This document shows positions 8,063 through 16,885 of a stretch of 64,000 bases of DNA, piece after piece. Position 1 is the stretch's first letter. The number at the start of each line of letters is the position of its first letter. The notes below the pieces were generated by a model, which searched no databases, was not told the origin of the DNA, and saw only the letters and a program-made list of their open reading frames with translations. The stretch comes from JANQSP01 sp965226095 (lineage in GTDB: Bacteria > Bdellovibrionota > Bdellovibrionia > Bdellovibrionales > UBA1609), in contig OZ245336.1 in the NCBI GenBank assembly GCA_965226095.1, positions 124,001-188,000 of the forward strand, read 5' to 3'. The translations under genes and the position numbers were made by a program.

Positions 8063-10441
8063 TTATTGAATATAAGGTTGTCCTCTATATTTTCCTTTAG
8101 ATGAAGAGTCTTGATCTGGAAATTGAAAATAAAGTGCCACAATAGATGCAGGAGCTTCTAATGTTTTATCTACTACATTTCTTTCCGATTTTCGTGGATA
8201 ATCTTTTTTATTTGATTTTTCATCAATAGTATAAACAATAAGTTTTGGTTTTTCGGTTTTCTTCAATCTATGCTTTAATTGTGAAATTTTTAAAGAATCA
8301 CCTTTTTTCATTAATGCTCTATGAATTTTATTTACTTTTAATTTTTCTGAATACCTAAAACCCTCAGAATCTTCACTGGCTTTAGAGTTATATATTGTAA
8401 TTATCCATTCAGAATACTTATTTTTAAAATCTTTAATTTTATTTTGAAATTTTATTTTAGATTTTGGATTACAAAATTGATAACTTTCAATAAAATTTTC
8501 AATCTCCTTTACAGAAACTATAAAATTAGAATTATCATTATTGTTTTTTACCAAACTTTTAACAATATTTATATTATCCATTAGTTTATCATAATCAAAA
8601 TAAAACTCTAAAGTCGTTAAATAATCCTCTACTACATTAATATCTTCAAAAGATTTTCCCTCTTTAACTTTACTAACAACTTTCATTGATTGATGGCTTT
8701 TAATGTGAGGTTTAACTAAAACTGGAGAAGCTCCTTCTTCATTAAACTTTTCTTTTATATACTCTCTAAACTCTTCTTCTATGTCCACAAGCTTAATTAA
8801 ATCATTTTTTAATCTTTGTGTTGTATAAATTCTTATATATTTTAAATAATCCTCTCTAAACCCACACCATCTTTGCATTTGAAGCAAGCTATCATATTGA
8901 TGCTTTCCTTTAGATTCTCTTGTAAAAAAACTAGTGAGCAATCCTTCTAACGTGAGACCCCTAGCTAAAATATTGCCTCCAATGACTATGTACACCTTAT
9001 TTTGTTCTTGATACTTAAGAATATGTTTATCTTCTTCTATTGCCTGGTCAGAGTTTAGTTTTTTAGTTTCTATTTTGTCTACAAAATATCTATAATGGTT
9101 GAAAATACTCTCAAAAGAAACTTCTCGCAATAAAAAAGAAAACTGCTTTTCAAATAAATCTTCAAATTCTCTTTTTATATTTAAATATTTGGGATGTTCT
9201 AAATAATGCTTTAAGCCCTTAACTATTTCATTCACTTCACTTTCATATTTGCTATGCACATTTTTTTTATAAGATGGATGAACTAACATTGAGAAATTAT
9301 TTTTAGGTGGTAAAAAACTCTTTTTTTCTTTAATTATACAACAACTTAAAATAAAAGAATATATTGCTTCTTTCAGTTTTTGCTGAGCGCCCTCATCAGA
9401 AATAGATACAAAATTATCATATTTTTCAATAAAATCCTTAGTTCCAGTATAACCTTCTGGGGTATCTAATAAAAAAATAAAATCTTTAGGGTATAAATCC
9501 TCCGTATTATTTGCATCAATGAACACATTTGCAAAGGGAGTTGCTGAAAAACCGACATATACTATTTTATTAAAACAATTAATTAAATTTCTAATTTCTT
9601 GATTTGTTTTTGTAGGGTCAAAATCTTCTTTGTTCGCATTCGTATCAATAGAAGCATCATCACATTCATCATCAATAATCAAACAAGGATGATTTTTTAA
9701 CTCTGGATTTTTTTCAATTTTTTCTTTAATTTTTTTTAAAGTAGAAGGAATTTTCTTTATGATCGCTATTTTAGGTTTATTTAAGTTTGAATCTAGATCT
9801 ACTGTACCACCTTTAAAATCTTTATCAGAATCAGTAGTAAGTTTAGACCATGTATCTGATTCTGTTAATACTTCATTATCAAATCTCAATTGATTTTGTT
9901 GTCTTAATGCATTTGTTCTTCCACACATAATAATGATAAACCTATATCCAAAATCTACTGCCCTACATACAAGAGATTCTATATTTGCTGTTTTTCCACT
10001 CTGAATTTGACCAATAACCAAACCTTTAAATTTATAATTTTCATTACTCTTTCCGGGCTCTGGAAATTCTTCTATCATTTTTTCTGAGTGAGATTTTAAT
10101 AGTGCAATAGATTTTTCAGATGTTTTATTTTCTCTTAAAATATTAGTATAGGAATCAAAATAAATATGTCGTTGTTCCATATTAGTTATATCACAATATT
10201 TAATATTTGGATTATCCTTTAGTTTAGACACTCTCCAAATATTTGGTTCAAATTTTCTAATTTTCCCTTCAACTCCGTCCTTTACTTGATTTTTAAGACG
10301 AATAGGAACATTTTCTTCTTCTATAGCTTGCTCAATTTTTTGGTCTAAGTTTTCCGAAAATTCTTGGTCTGAAAAATTTTTCTTAAGTAAGTGTGCATAA
10401 ATAATTCCTATCCATTCATTTATTGTTATTTTATCCATCAT
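8063..10441 (-). CDS. Z1-domain P-loop ATPase (restriction-like defence protein)
   Basis: A 792-aa protein with helicase-like motifs: Walker A GQIQSGKT (144-151), Walker B-like IIDDECDDASID (255-266) and motif III-like FSATPFANV (298-306). The Z1 signature follows as GGNILARGLTLEGL, then DSLLQMQRWCGFR. This is PF10593. Family knowledge: Z1 proteins occur in prokaryotic defence loci together with MORC/MutL-type GHKL ATPases and often a methylase and a Vsr-like nuclease. Here the start codon lies inside the end of the upstream MORC gene (11-bp overlap), so the two are translationally coupled and probably form a complex. No methylase or Vsr gene is present. The C-terminal ~250 aa have no recognised domain. 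Confidence 0.9.
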   Translation of the reverse strand: MMDKITINEWIGIIYAHLLKKNFSDQEFSENLDQKIEQAIEEENVPIRLKNQVKDGVEGKIRKFEPNIWRVSKLKDNPNIKYCDITNMEQRHIYFDSYTNILRENKTSEKSIALLKSHSEKMIEEFPEPGKSNENYKFKGLVIGQIQSGKTANIESLVCRAVDFGYRFIIIMCGRTNALRQQNQLRFDNEVLTESDTWSKLTTDSDKDFKGGTVDLDSNLNKPKIAIIKKIPSTLKKIKEKIEKNPELKNHPCLIIDDECDDASIDTNANKEDFDPTKTNQEIRNLINCFNKIVYVGFSATPFANVFIDANNTEDLYPKDFIFLLDTPEGYTGTKDFIEKYDNFVSISDEGAQQKLKEAIYSFILSCCIIKEKKSFLPPKNNFSMLVHPSYKKNVHSKYESEVNEIVKGLKHYLEHPKYLNIKREFEDLFEKQFSFLLREVSFESIFNHYRYFVDKIETKKLNSDQAIEEDKHILKYQEQNKVYIVIGGNILARGLTLEGLLTSFFTRESKGKHQYDSLLQMQRWCGFREDYLKYIRIYTTQRLKNDLIKLVDIEEEFREYIKEKFNEEGASPVLVKPHIKSHQSMKVVSKVKEGKSFEDINVVEDYLTTLEFYFDYDKLMDNINIVKSLVKNNNDNSNFIVSVKEIENFIESYQFCNPKSKIKFQNKIKDFKNKYSEWIITIYNSKASEDSEGFRYSEKLKVNKIHRALMKKGDSLKISQLKHRLKKTEKPKLIVYTIDEKSNKKDYPRKSERNVVDKTLEAPASIVALYFQFPDQDSSSKGKYRGQPYIQ

Positions 10442-11924
10442 CTATTTCTTCCTTAAAAAAACTTTTAAACTTATTAAAAGAAGGTATATGTTCTCGTTTC
10501 AATCTTTTATTTTTAATAACCTCCAACAATAACAGAAGACTAATTGAAAAATTTTTAAACTTATTACTTCTACCAGTTTTTTTCTCTAGAAAAAAAGACA
10601 TAGAATGTGAAACTGGAACACTAATAATAATCTTATTATCTCTTGGATTTCTATTACATAAAATCTTATTACCGTTTTTTATTGTTTTAATCTCTATAAC
10701 ATTCTCAATATCTATCGGTTTGTAGCGTTTTCTTTGTATTGGTTTAGTTCCTTTATTATTGTTTTTTCCATACCATCTCTTTCTAGCTTCTTGAATCCAA
10801 TCTTTCAAGAAAATGGAAACTTCACTTTTATATTTCTTAGGGATAACAGCTTTTTCTTTGGAAATGTTTGTTTCAAAAATTAAATCTAATTTTTCATTAA
10901 AATCAACAGCAACTCTAAGTAAAATATTTTTTCTGTCCTTTGTAGCACATGAACTCCAATCACCATATCTTAAAAGTCTACCATTTCTATAAAAGTAAAA
11001 ACCTTGACAAGATAACCATGTTCCTTGTTTTGAAGCTTTTTTGTACACTTCAGTAGATGAAAACTGATCTTCTCTTGGAAGAATATAAGGGCTAAATACC
11101 ACTTTACTTTTATTAGCTCCTTCTTTTCCATAATCAAAGTAGACTTCTTTTTTATCCAGTTGCCTAGTTTTTTCCTTTGTACAAAAAGGATCAATAGATT
11201 CAATTGTTTTTTCATCAAAAAATATTTTTAATCTTTTTTTATTACTAATTGTTCCATCAAGAAATCTGTGAAAAGTTAATCCTAAGTGAGATTTTAACTT
11301 ATTCGTTGAATCAACTATAAATCTATGCTTTTTATCTTCATCTGAGTTATATAAATCTGGAAGAAATTCTTTCATATCACTCCAAATAACTAATGTTCCT
11401 CCGTTACTTATTTTTTCTTCATATGTTTTTAATATCAATTTCTCATGATTCTCTAATTCACTTCCTTTAGGGTTCAATATATGCCATTCATCATTTCCAT
11501 AAACGTAATTTATATCCCATTTGCAGATATTTAATCTGGATTTAGATTCTAATTGAATTCTTGGTTTTGAGATAATTGTTAAAATCCTACACTGACTTAA
11601 AGACGCTGTTTTTAATCCTAATCCAAATTTACCTAAATCTCTTTCAGAGTATTTCTCCTTTGAACCAAACCTCATTGCCTCTATCATTTGTTTTTTATCC
11701 ATCCCTCGCCCGTTATCACAAATAACTACATATGGCTCATCAGATTCATTGATACACATATCTATATAAATTTCAGAGGAATCTGCTTGAATGCTGTTAT
11801 CAACAAGATCAGCTATAGCTGTATGAAAAGAATAACCTATTTGAGTAAGGCTTTCTATTAACCTTAGAGGAGTTGGAGGAACTGGAATAGATTTAATCTG
11901 TTTTGGCATTAGTTGTTGCATCAT
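10431..11924 (-). CDS. MORC/MutL-type GHKL ATPase of a defence island
   Basis: A 497-aa GHKL ATPase: N box AIADLVDNSIQA (37-48), G1 box DNGRGM (70-75) and G2 box GKFGLGLKTAS (98-108), in the arrangement of prokaryotic MORC-like proteins. The middle holds an S5-like fold region. The C-terminus is basic and has no recognised domain. It is the first gene of a two-gene operon with the Z1 ATPase; the stop and start overlap. Inferred role: ATP-gated clamp sensing foreign or unmodified DNA, with Z1 as motor or effector. No cognate nuclease is obvious. A truncated MITE-like repeat lies just upstream, in the promoter-proximal intergenic region. Confidence 0.9.
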   Translation of the reverse strand: MMQQLMPKQIKSIPVPPTPLRLIESLTQIGYSFHTAIADLVDNSIQADSSEIYIDMCINESDEPYVVICDNGRGMDKKQMIEAMRFGSKEKYSERDLGKFGLGLKTASLSQCRILTIISKPRIQLESKSRLNICKWDINYVYGNDEWHILNPKGSELENHEKLILKTYEEKISNGGTLVIWSDMKEFLPDLYNSDEDKKHRFIVDSTNKLKSHLGLTFHRFLDGTISNKKRLKIFFDEKTIESIDPFCTKEKTRQLDKKEVYFDYGKEGANKSKVVFSPYILPREDQFSSTEVYKKASKQGTWLSCQGFYFYRNGRLLRYGDWSSCATKDRKNILLRVAVDFNEKLDLIFETNISKEKAVIPKKYKSEVSIFLKDWIQEARKRWYGKNNNKGTKPIQRKRYKPIDIENVIEIKTIKNGNKILCNRNPRDNKIIISVPVSHSMSFFLEKKTGRSNKFKNFSISLLLLLEVIKNKRLKREHIPSFNKFKSFFKEEIDDG

Positions 11925-11979
11925 AAGACTATCGTCTATCTAGATTAAAATATTGAATCAAAAATAAGAATCCTGATTT

Positions 11980-12068
11980 ATGGCAGGTTAATATTTGATT
12001 TTACTGGATTATTCCAGTTCTTTCCTGTTTTGAAGCTTTCTTTTTTTTAGCCTTCAGCCCTTACCAGT
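11980..12068 (+). repeat. MITE-like repeat, copy 3 (3' half only)
   Basis: Matches the right half of copies 1 and 2 from ATGGCAGGTTAAT through the ACTGGATTATTCCAGT hairpin to CAGCCCTTACCAG. It lies upstream of the MORC gene start, in the same orientation as the other copies. Confidence 0.85.
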
Positions 12069-12165
12069 TATCTTGTAAATTATTGAAATCATTAAGTTTT
12101 ATTTTATAAAGTTGGTTCTTAATTCTAAAAAACTATGTTATATTATTGTATACAAAGGAGAAATA

Positions 12166-12387
12166 ATGCCTAAAAAAAATTATCATGTTGTTAGATCCAG
12201 TAACCACTGGGCTGTAAAAAGTAATGGCCGCTCTCTCTCTGGCCATAATACACAACAACAAGCTATTGAGTCTGGAAAAGTGATTGCAAGACTCACTCAT
12301 GGAGAATTAGTTATCCATGGCAGAAATGGCAAAATAAGAGAAAAAAATACTTATGCTCCTATTGATCCTTTTCCTCCAAAAGGCTAA
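12166..12387 (+). CDS. DUF2188 family small protein
   Basis: A 73-aa protein. The start chosen is the ATG at 12166, which has a strong AAAGGAG six bases upstream; an in-frame GTG lies further upstream without such a site. It has the DUF2188 pattern: YHVVRSSNHWAVKSNGRSLSGHNTQQQAIESGKVIAR, then GELVIHGRNGKIREKNTYAPIDPFPPKG. Family knowledge: small single-domain proteins of unknown function, frequent in mobile and accessory regions. The next gene starts two bases after its stop, implying an operon. Confidence 0.85.
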   Translation: MPKKNYHVVRSSNHWAVKSNGRSLSGHNTQQQAIESGKVIARLTHGELVIHGRNGKIREKNTYAPIDPFPPKG

Positions 12388-12389
12388 TT

Positions 12390-12911
12390 TTGGCTGTTAA
12401 TATCACAAATTCTCAACTGACTAAAAGTCAAGCAGAAGTTTTTAACTCAATACTTGAGGATATTTTTTATTTAAAAAAATCTCTTCACACAACAAAAAGC
12501 GAAAATTTAATACACTTAACCCGTATTTCAATTATTTTTAATTACATCTCTTTAGAAACTCTTCGTAATTTTTACTGTGAAAAGCTATCTATAAAAAAAG
12601 ACAAAGCAACTGGGAACTATCAATGGGAATCTTTTTTTACATATAAAGATCACACGAAAAAAATTAATCATCTTTTACAAGAGAGACAATATACAGACTT
12701 TAAAAATATAAAAGCTGTAAAAGACTTTATTAACGAATTACGATTATATAGAAATTTAATTCTACATAGAAGTAAATCTTTAAATAAAAAACATAATCAA
12801 AAAAAGATATTAAAGTATTTGAAAAATATTAAAAAACCGGATGTTGAAAAAAATTTTATAAAATCCAAAAACTGTATTGAAATTATGAATTACATCATGG
12901 AATTAAATTAA
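12390..12911 (+). CDS. HEPN-like small protein in operon with DUF2188
   Basis: A 173-aa product from a TTG start two bases after the DUF2188 stop (AAAAGG lies within the end of that gene). It is predicted all-helical. The motif ELRLYRNLILHRSKS contains R-N-L-I-L-H, matching the R-X4-H motif of HEPN-domain ribonucleases; family assignment rests on that motif and the helical pattern only. The DUF2188 partner could be an antitoxin-like protein, which is inference. Location between repeat copies beside MORC-Z1 fits a defence or toxin role. Alternative: a non-catalytic helical protein. Confidence 0.6.
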   Translation: MAVNITNSQLTKSQAEVFNSILEDIFYLKKSLHTTKSENLIHLTRISIIFNYISLETLRNFYCEKLSIKKDKATGNYQWESFFTYKDHTKKINHLLQERQYTDFKNIKAVKDFINELRLYRNLILHRSKSLNKKHNQKKILKYLKNIKKPDVEKNFIKSKNCIEIMNYIMELN

Positions 12912-12942
12912 AATTAGCTGAAATTTTTAATAACTAATACAA

Positions 12943-13176
12943 TTAAGCCAATCTTGAAATGTGATGAATAGTGTTATTAATTTCTTGAATAAGAAATGTT
13001 CCGGATTTATATTGATTTTCAGTTACAAACTTATCCGCTTCATCCATAGTATTGAAAATTTCAATAATCTGTTGATCTTTAATAAGAGCAACTTTATTTA
13101 AATGCTCTTTCATTAGTTTTGGAAGAACTGTTTGAAAGTGCTTATAGTTTTTACTTATAATATCTTTATCAACCAT
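12943..13176 (-). CDS. small DUF5678-like protein
   Basis: A 77-aa protein: HFQTVLPKLMKEHLNKVALIKDQQIIEIFNTMDEADKFV, then SGTFLIQEI. This matches my memory of the small alpha/beta DUF5678-type proteins (LL..H.GK.A.I.dg.vv..f.t..eA) that often sit next to retropepsin-like proteases. Here a broken retropepsin lies at the other end of the island, 5 kb away. Monocistronic on the minus strand. Function unknown; family call moderate. Confidence 0.6.
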   Translation of the reverse strand: MVDKDIISKNYKHFQTVLPKLMKEHLNKVALIKDQQIIEIFNTMDEADKFVTENQYKSGTFLIQEINNTIHHISRLA

Positions 13177-13290
13177 AATAATTTCCCACTACTAAAATAC
13201 CTGCTTATTGTACTTTATTTTTCACGAGAAACATATAACAATACAGACTGTTTTTACTTGGAAAAAGCAAGTCTAAAATAAAAAATAAAA

Positions 13291-13477
13291 GTGGTAGAGG
13301 GTGCTTTCCCTTAATTTAGGATCTCACTGTGATTTCGCTGTGATTGATCGGTAATGAGCGGGAAACTGCGGGAAAAGCCGGGAAAAAGCATGGCAGGTTA
13401 ATATTTGATTTTACTGGATTATTCCAGTTTTCTTCTGTTTTGAAGCTTTCTTTTTTTTAGCCTTCAGCCCCTACCAC
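13291..13477 (+). repeat. MITE-like repeat, copy 2 (complete, with terminal inverted repeats)
   Basis: 187 bp beginning GTGGTAGAGGGTG and ending CAGCCCCTACCAC, so the ends form a ~13-bp imperfect terminal inverted repeat (two mismatches). Same orientation as copies at 7687 and 11980. No coding capacity. The rest of 13177-13629 holds no gene I can support. Confidence 0.85.
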
Positions 13478-13629
13478 TTCTTTTTTTAAGTTATTAAAGC
13501 AGAAAAATGATGTATAACTGGTCTTTAGTATGAGGTTTTCTTATTATTACCTTTTTATAATCCTGTTTTAAATAAAATTATATATAATCTAAGAAGAAGT
13601 ATTTCCTTAATAAAAAAAGGAGTCCAAAT

Positions 13630-14121
13630 ATTAGAATTTTAAAAATTATCTCACTTATAATTACAAGCATTTTACTTATCTCCTGTGGCCCTGGCTCTGA
13701 CCCTGGCCCTAATCCTGATATAGAACAACTAAGATCTCCAGGCCCCAGAGTACCTACTCCTGATGCAAATGAAACAACTGAAAATAATCCTGTATCAGAA
13801 AATTATGCTTATATTGTTAATTCTATAGAGCAAGACAGTGTCCTTTTTTATTCTGATCAGCCTAACAGAGGTATTGTATTGTTTGCAGGAAAATGCTTTC
13901 AATTACCCATAGACAAATTTAAGACATTAAACAAAATTCTTATCAATGATGCTCGATATTCTGTACTTTGTTCAAATACCAGCTCTTTAGCTTGTGATAC
14001 CTCATCTTTACATTATTCTATTGTTCATTCTGTTAACACTGAAGGTGATAACCTTTATGAAATCAAAGCTGTCGATCCATCAGAAATCAACATAAGTGAT
14101 TGTGCTCCTTCTTTCCTGTAG
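13630..14121 (+). CDS. lipoprotein of unknown function with apparent ATT start
   Basis: The frame runs from ATT at 13630 to TAG at 14119-14121 (163 aa). It starts IRILKIISLIITSILLISC, a basic, hydrophobic leader with lipobox LISC, then a Gly/Pro-rich linker (GPGSDPGPNPD, SPGPRVPTPD) and a C-terminal domain with five cysteines (GKCFQLPIDKF, CSNTSSLACDTSS, SDCAP). AAGGAG lies seven bases before the ATT, and no ATG, GTG or TTG sits at that spacing in frame, so the signal sequence requires initiation at ATT or a mutated ATG. The next usable in-frame start (GTG, TTG-rich area near 13870) would drop the leader. Family unknown. Confidence 0.6.
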   Translation: MRILKIISLIITSILLISCGPGSDPGPNPDIEQLRSPGPRVPTPDANETTENNPVSENYAYIVNSIEQDSVLFYSDQPNRGIVLFAGKCFQLPIDKFKTLNKILINDARYSVLCSNTSSLACDTSSLHYSIVHSVNTEGDNLYEIKAVDPSEINISDCAPSFL

Positions 14122-14157
14122 GTTTTATTTATATATCCTGATATTTTGCAGAATTAT

Positions 14158-14847
14158 TCAGTCAGTGAGATTTAAAATACCCAACCAAAAAGGAATCTGT
14201 GGATTATCCTGACTGGCCAAGTGACTCAAGTGTTCTAGAGTACGTTCTTCCCGTTTTACCAGTAACCAGGCTGGCGGCACATAGTTTCTATTTAAAAGAA
14301 TTAAACGATCCCCTTGATTAAATCTAAAGTAACCAGATGAAATGGACACATCTTCATGAACTCCCATTAATTGCATAGGTAGAGGAGATTGATACTCCCG
14401 ATTATTAAAAAGAGCAGAACCATCTATTGCTAATAAGCCTGCTAAAGTTAAAGGTTGATGAGGACGATCTATGAGCACAATGGGACAACCCACTTGAGAA
14501 AATACACACACATGTCCCTTTATAGCAACAAAAAATAATTCAAAACCCGTACTATATTCTTCTTCATTAATTTTACTATAAATATTCTGATTCACCTGAA
14601 TAAGTGTCGTCCTGATATCGTTTTCCGGCACAGAAAGATTTTGCATGATTGGAAAAGGACGCGTGCTTTCCGTATCTTCAGAAAAAAAACTATAGCGCGA
14701 CTCCAAATCTTCAAAAACTGTCTCTGTCGATAAACTACTTTGACCCCAAGGAGTAATGACTGCCGCCAATTTTTGATTGCTGGATACATGACACTCTGGT
14801 CGAGGACGAAAAGTTTTTGCTGAAAAAGCGCGCTCGGTAATGTTCAT
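14158..14847 (-). CDS. degenerate PP2C-like protein, last gene of the FHA/TadC operon
   Basis: A 229-aa protein without signal or membrane segment. Its pattern resembles a PP2C/SpoIIE-type core: AAVITPWGQSS in place of the N-terminal strand, ELFFVAIKGHVCVFSQVGCPIVLIDR like the strand pair ending in vG.sr.yL, and GDRLILLNRNYVP like GD.lll.SDG. The metal-binding Asp residues expected at D-G-x-G and at the SDG step are absent, so a catalytically dead pseudophosphatase or pThr reader is plausible. It starts two bases from the upstream FHA gene's stop, hence co-transcribed. Assignment is tentative and rests on context with FHA proteins. Confidence 0.55.
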   Translation of the reverse strand: MNITERAFSAKTFRPRPECHVSSNQKLAAVITPWGQSSLSTETVFEDLESRYSFFSEDTESTRPFPIMQNLSVPENDIRTTLIQVNQNIYSKINEEEYSTGFELFFVAIKGHVCVFSQVGCPIVLIDRPHQPLTLAGLLAIDGSALFNNREYQSPLPMQLMGVHEDVSISSGYFRFNQGDRLILLNRNYVPPAWLLVKREERTLEHLSHLASQDNPQIPFWLGILNLTD

Positions 14848-14848
14848 A

Positions 14849-16885
14849 TCAATAGTTATCCAATTTTACCTTAGACCTTATATAATAAACTCCATCTTTT
14901 ACATCTTTCAACAAAATTTTATTCCAGTAATCTTTGGCCACTGCCACATTCCCCATACTTTCATTAATAGCGGCCTCTTCATATAAAGGTTTCATCTGTA
15001 TCTCCAGCCTTTCCAGTGCTTTTTTCATAATTGCCAAAGCCGGCTTATTTCTGGATGGAGGAATCACCTTGGAAACGCTCTCACAAGCGTAATAAGCTTC
15101 TTTCCATTGCTTTTGCTCGTATTTCATTTCACAGCCCCTAATGAATGTATTGATTCTACTATTAAAACTCTTTCTTATACCAGCTAATTCCCGTACAGCC
15201 TGTTTTCTCTTTGTAGTCAATTCCTTATGGTTACTGATCTTAATAAATTTTTCATAAGCCGCCATCGCCGCCAAAGTTTTTCCTTTTTTATTTAAAGATT
15301 TTGCATAGTTATATTTAGCTATAATAGATTGAATGAATTGCCTTCTCTTCTTTTTACGCTCCTGTTCGGCCAATTTAAGAGTTTCATTTGTGTCAAACCG
15401 ATCCACTAATGATGTAATTCGACCATCAGCTGGTGAAAGTTCAATCGCTGGCTGTAAACAAGACATGAGCTCATACCTCACTTCAATTGTGTTAAACTTT
15501 TCACCACATTCCGAAGCAATTTTACCGATAAATTCATCTGTTTCTTTTTCTTTTCTCTTTTGTTCCTCTATATTGAATTGTCTCTGTCGATTTTCAGCAG
15601 CTTGTGTACAGGCAACTTCCAATTTCTTGGATTGCTCATAAGAATCTATATATTGATAAATCTTTTTTATTTCACTTTTGCAATATTCAAACTGACCCTG
15701 AGCATATAGAAGACGAGCCTGCTGATAAGTATCTTTCACAATTTCCATTTGTTTATCGGACAAACCTCCTGGGTTTTTATTCTTTGCCAGCTTAGTTTCT
15801 TCCGCAGCTCGTTTTTTAGCTGCCTCCTGCTGAAAATGATAAATCCCCCCAACCATTGCTACTAACAATACTGTGCCATAAATCAATATTCTTTTTCTAT
15901 TCTTCTGATAAAGCTTTTTAATAGGTGATACATCATCCACTCCCTCTATAATAACCCCTGGCATATCTGCCGGTGTAGGTGGCATCGCATAAGAAACCTG
16001 CTGTTGTTGTGTCGTCATAGGCATATCTAATTCAGAATCAACCGATGGAACAACAACTGGAGCTTTCATGGAAACAAGCTCTTTCTCTAATGAAAGATTT
16101 TTAATTTCAAATAATATCTCAATATCTAATATAGAAATTACATCACTGCTTCGAAGAGGATAGGCTTTACCTGGTACGAGTTCACTATCATTGACACAAG
16201 TGCCATTTGCGCTTTTTAGATCTGATATAAAATACTGATTTCCCTCCTTTTTGATCTTGAAATGTTTTCGACTAATACTATCACTTTCCACTTGAATATC
16301 ACATTCCAAGTCCCTGCCTATTATCCATTCTGTTTGATCTTCCAATGTAAAAACATCTTTTTGTCCATTGTCTTCATTATATACTTTCAAAAATACTTTC
16401 AGCTTATTTTGATCATTTTCATCAAAATTCATAACCGCAGTTTTTTCATCAGCAGATATAATTTGCATATCTCTTCCTGACTTCTTCGGCTTAGGATCCT
16501 CTTTTTCCACTGGATCTGAAGCATTTGAAGGAGCATCTTCTTTCGGTGGCTCTGAAACTAAATTCCGAAATGAAGACTGAGAAACAGTCGGTGGCATTTC
16601 TATAAAAAATTCACAATCCATGATCTGAAAAGAGGACCCTGGAGCAATAGCGGCCTCTTCCACAGTTTGATCTTCTACTATTAAAGAACTGGTCTGTGAT
16701 AGATTACGCACGACCCATGTATTATCATCACCTTTGGATAAAACAAGATGTTTGCGGGAAATACCATGTTGATCAGGTAGTACAATATCATTATCCTGTC
16801 CACGGCCTATGCTGTATTCTTTATCTTCTTGTAAATTCACTTCCTGTAAAAGTTTCAGTTTATGTTTAACAATTAATTTAAACAT
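14849..16885 (-). CDS. double-FHA single-pass membrane protein with TPR-like tail
   Basis: A 678-aa protein. FHA1 spans about residues 1-95 (SIGRGQDNDIVLPDQHGISRKH). FHA2 spans about 165-260 (IIGRDLECDIQVESDSISRKH, then LKSANGTCVN). Both keep the G-R and S-x-K-H type pThr-binding residues. A Pro-rich linker leads to one transmembrane helix near 333-350 (ILIYGTVLLVAMVGGIYHF). The remaining ~320 aa are helical with TPR-like pairs (AKSLNKKGKTLAAMAAYEKFI) and lie on the far side of the membrane. Family knowledge: FHA domains read phosphothreonine. It abuts the next FHA gene with no gap; no Ser/Thr kinase is in the window. Confidence 0.9.
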   Translation of the reverse strand: MFKLIVKHKLKLLQEVNLQEDKEYSIGRGQDNDIVLPDQHGISRKHLVLSKGDDNTWVVRNLSQTSSLIVEDQTVEEAAIAPGSSFQIMDCEFFIEMPPTVSQSSFRNLVSEPPKEDAPSNASDPVEKEDPKPKKSGRDMQIISADEKTAVMNFDENDQNKLKVFLKVYNEDNGQKDVFTLEDQTEWIIGRDLECDIQVESDSISRKHFKIKKEGNQYFISDLKSANGTCVNDSELVPGKAYPLRSSDVISILDIEILFEIKNLSLEKELVSMKAPVVVPSVDSELDMPMTTQQQQVSYAMPPTPADMPGVIIEGVDDVSPIKKLYQKNRKRILIYGTVLLVAMVGGIYHFQQEAAKKRAAEETKLAKNKNPGGLSDKQMEIVKDTYQQARLLYAQGQFEYCKSEIKKIYQYIDSYEQSKKLEVACTQAAENRQRQFNIEEQKRKEKETDEFIGKIASECGEKFNTIEVRYELMSCLQPAIELSPADGRITSLVDRFDTNETLKLAEQERKKKRRQFIQSIIAKYNYAKSLNKKGKTLAAMAAYEKFIKISNHKELTTKRKQAVRELAGIRKSFNSRINTFIRGCEMKYEQKQWKEAYYACESVSKVIPPSRNKPALAIMKKALERLEIQMKPLYEEAAINESMGNVAVAKDYWNKILLKDVKDGVYYIRSKVKLDNY

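Noticed and set aside
7687..13477. The three repeats considered as integron attC sites with gene cassettes.
   Set aside because: The ends do not show the GTTRRRY core, the genes between lie on both strands in multi-gene units, and there is no integron integrase in the window.
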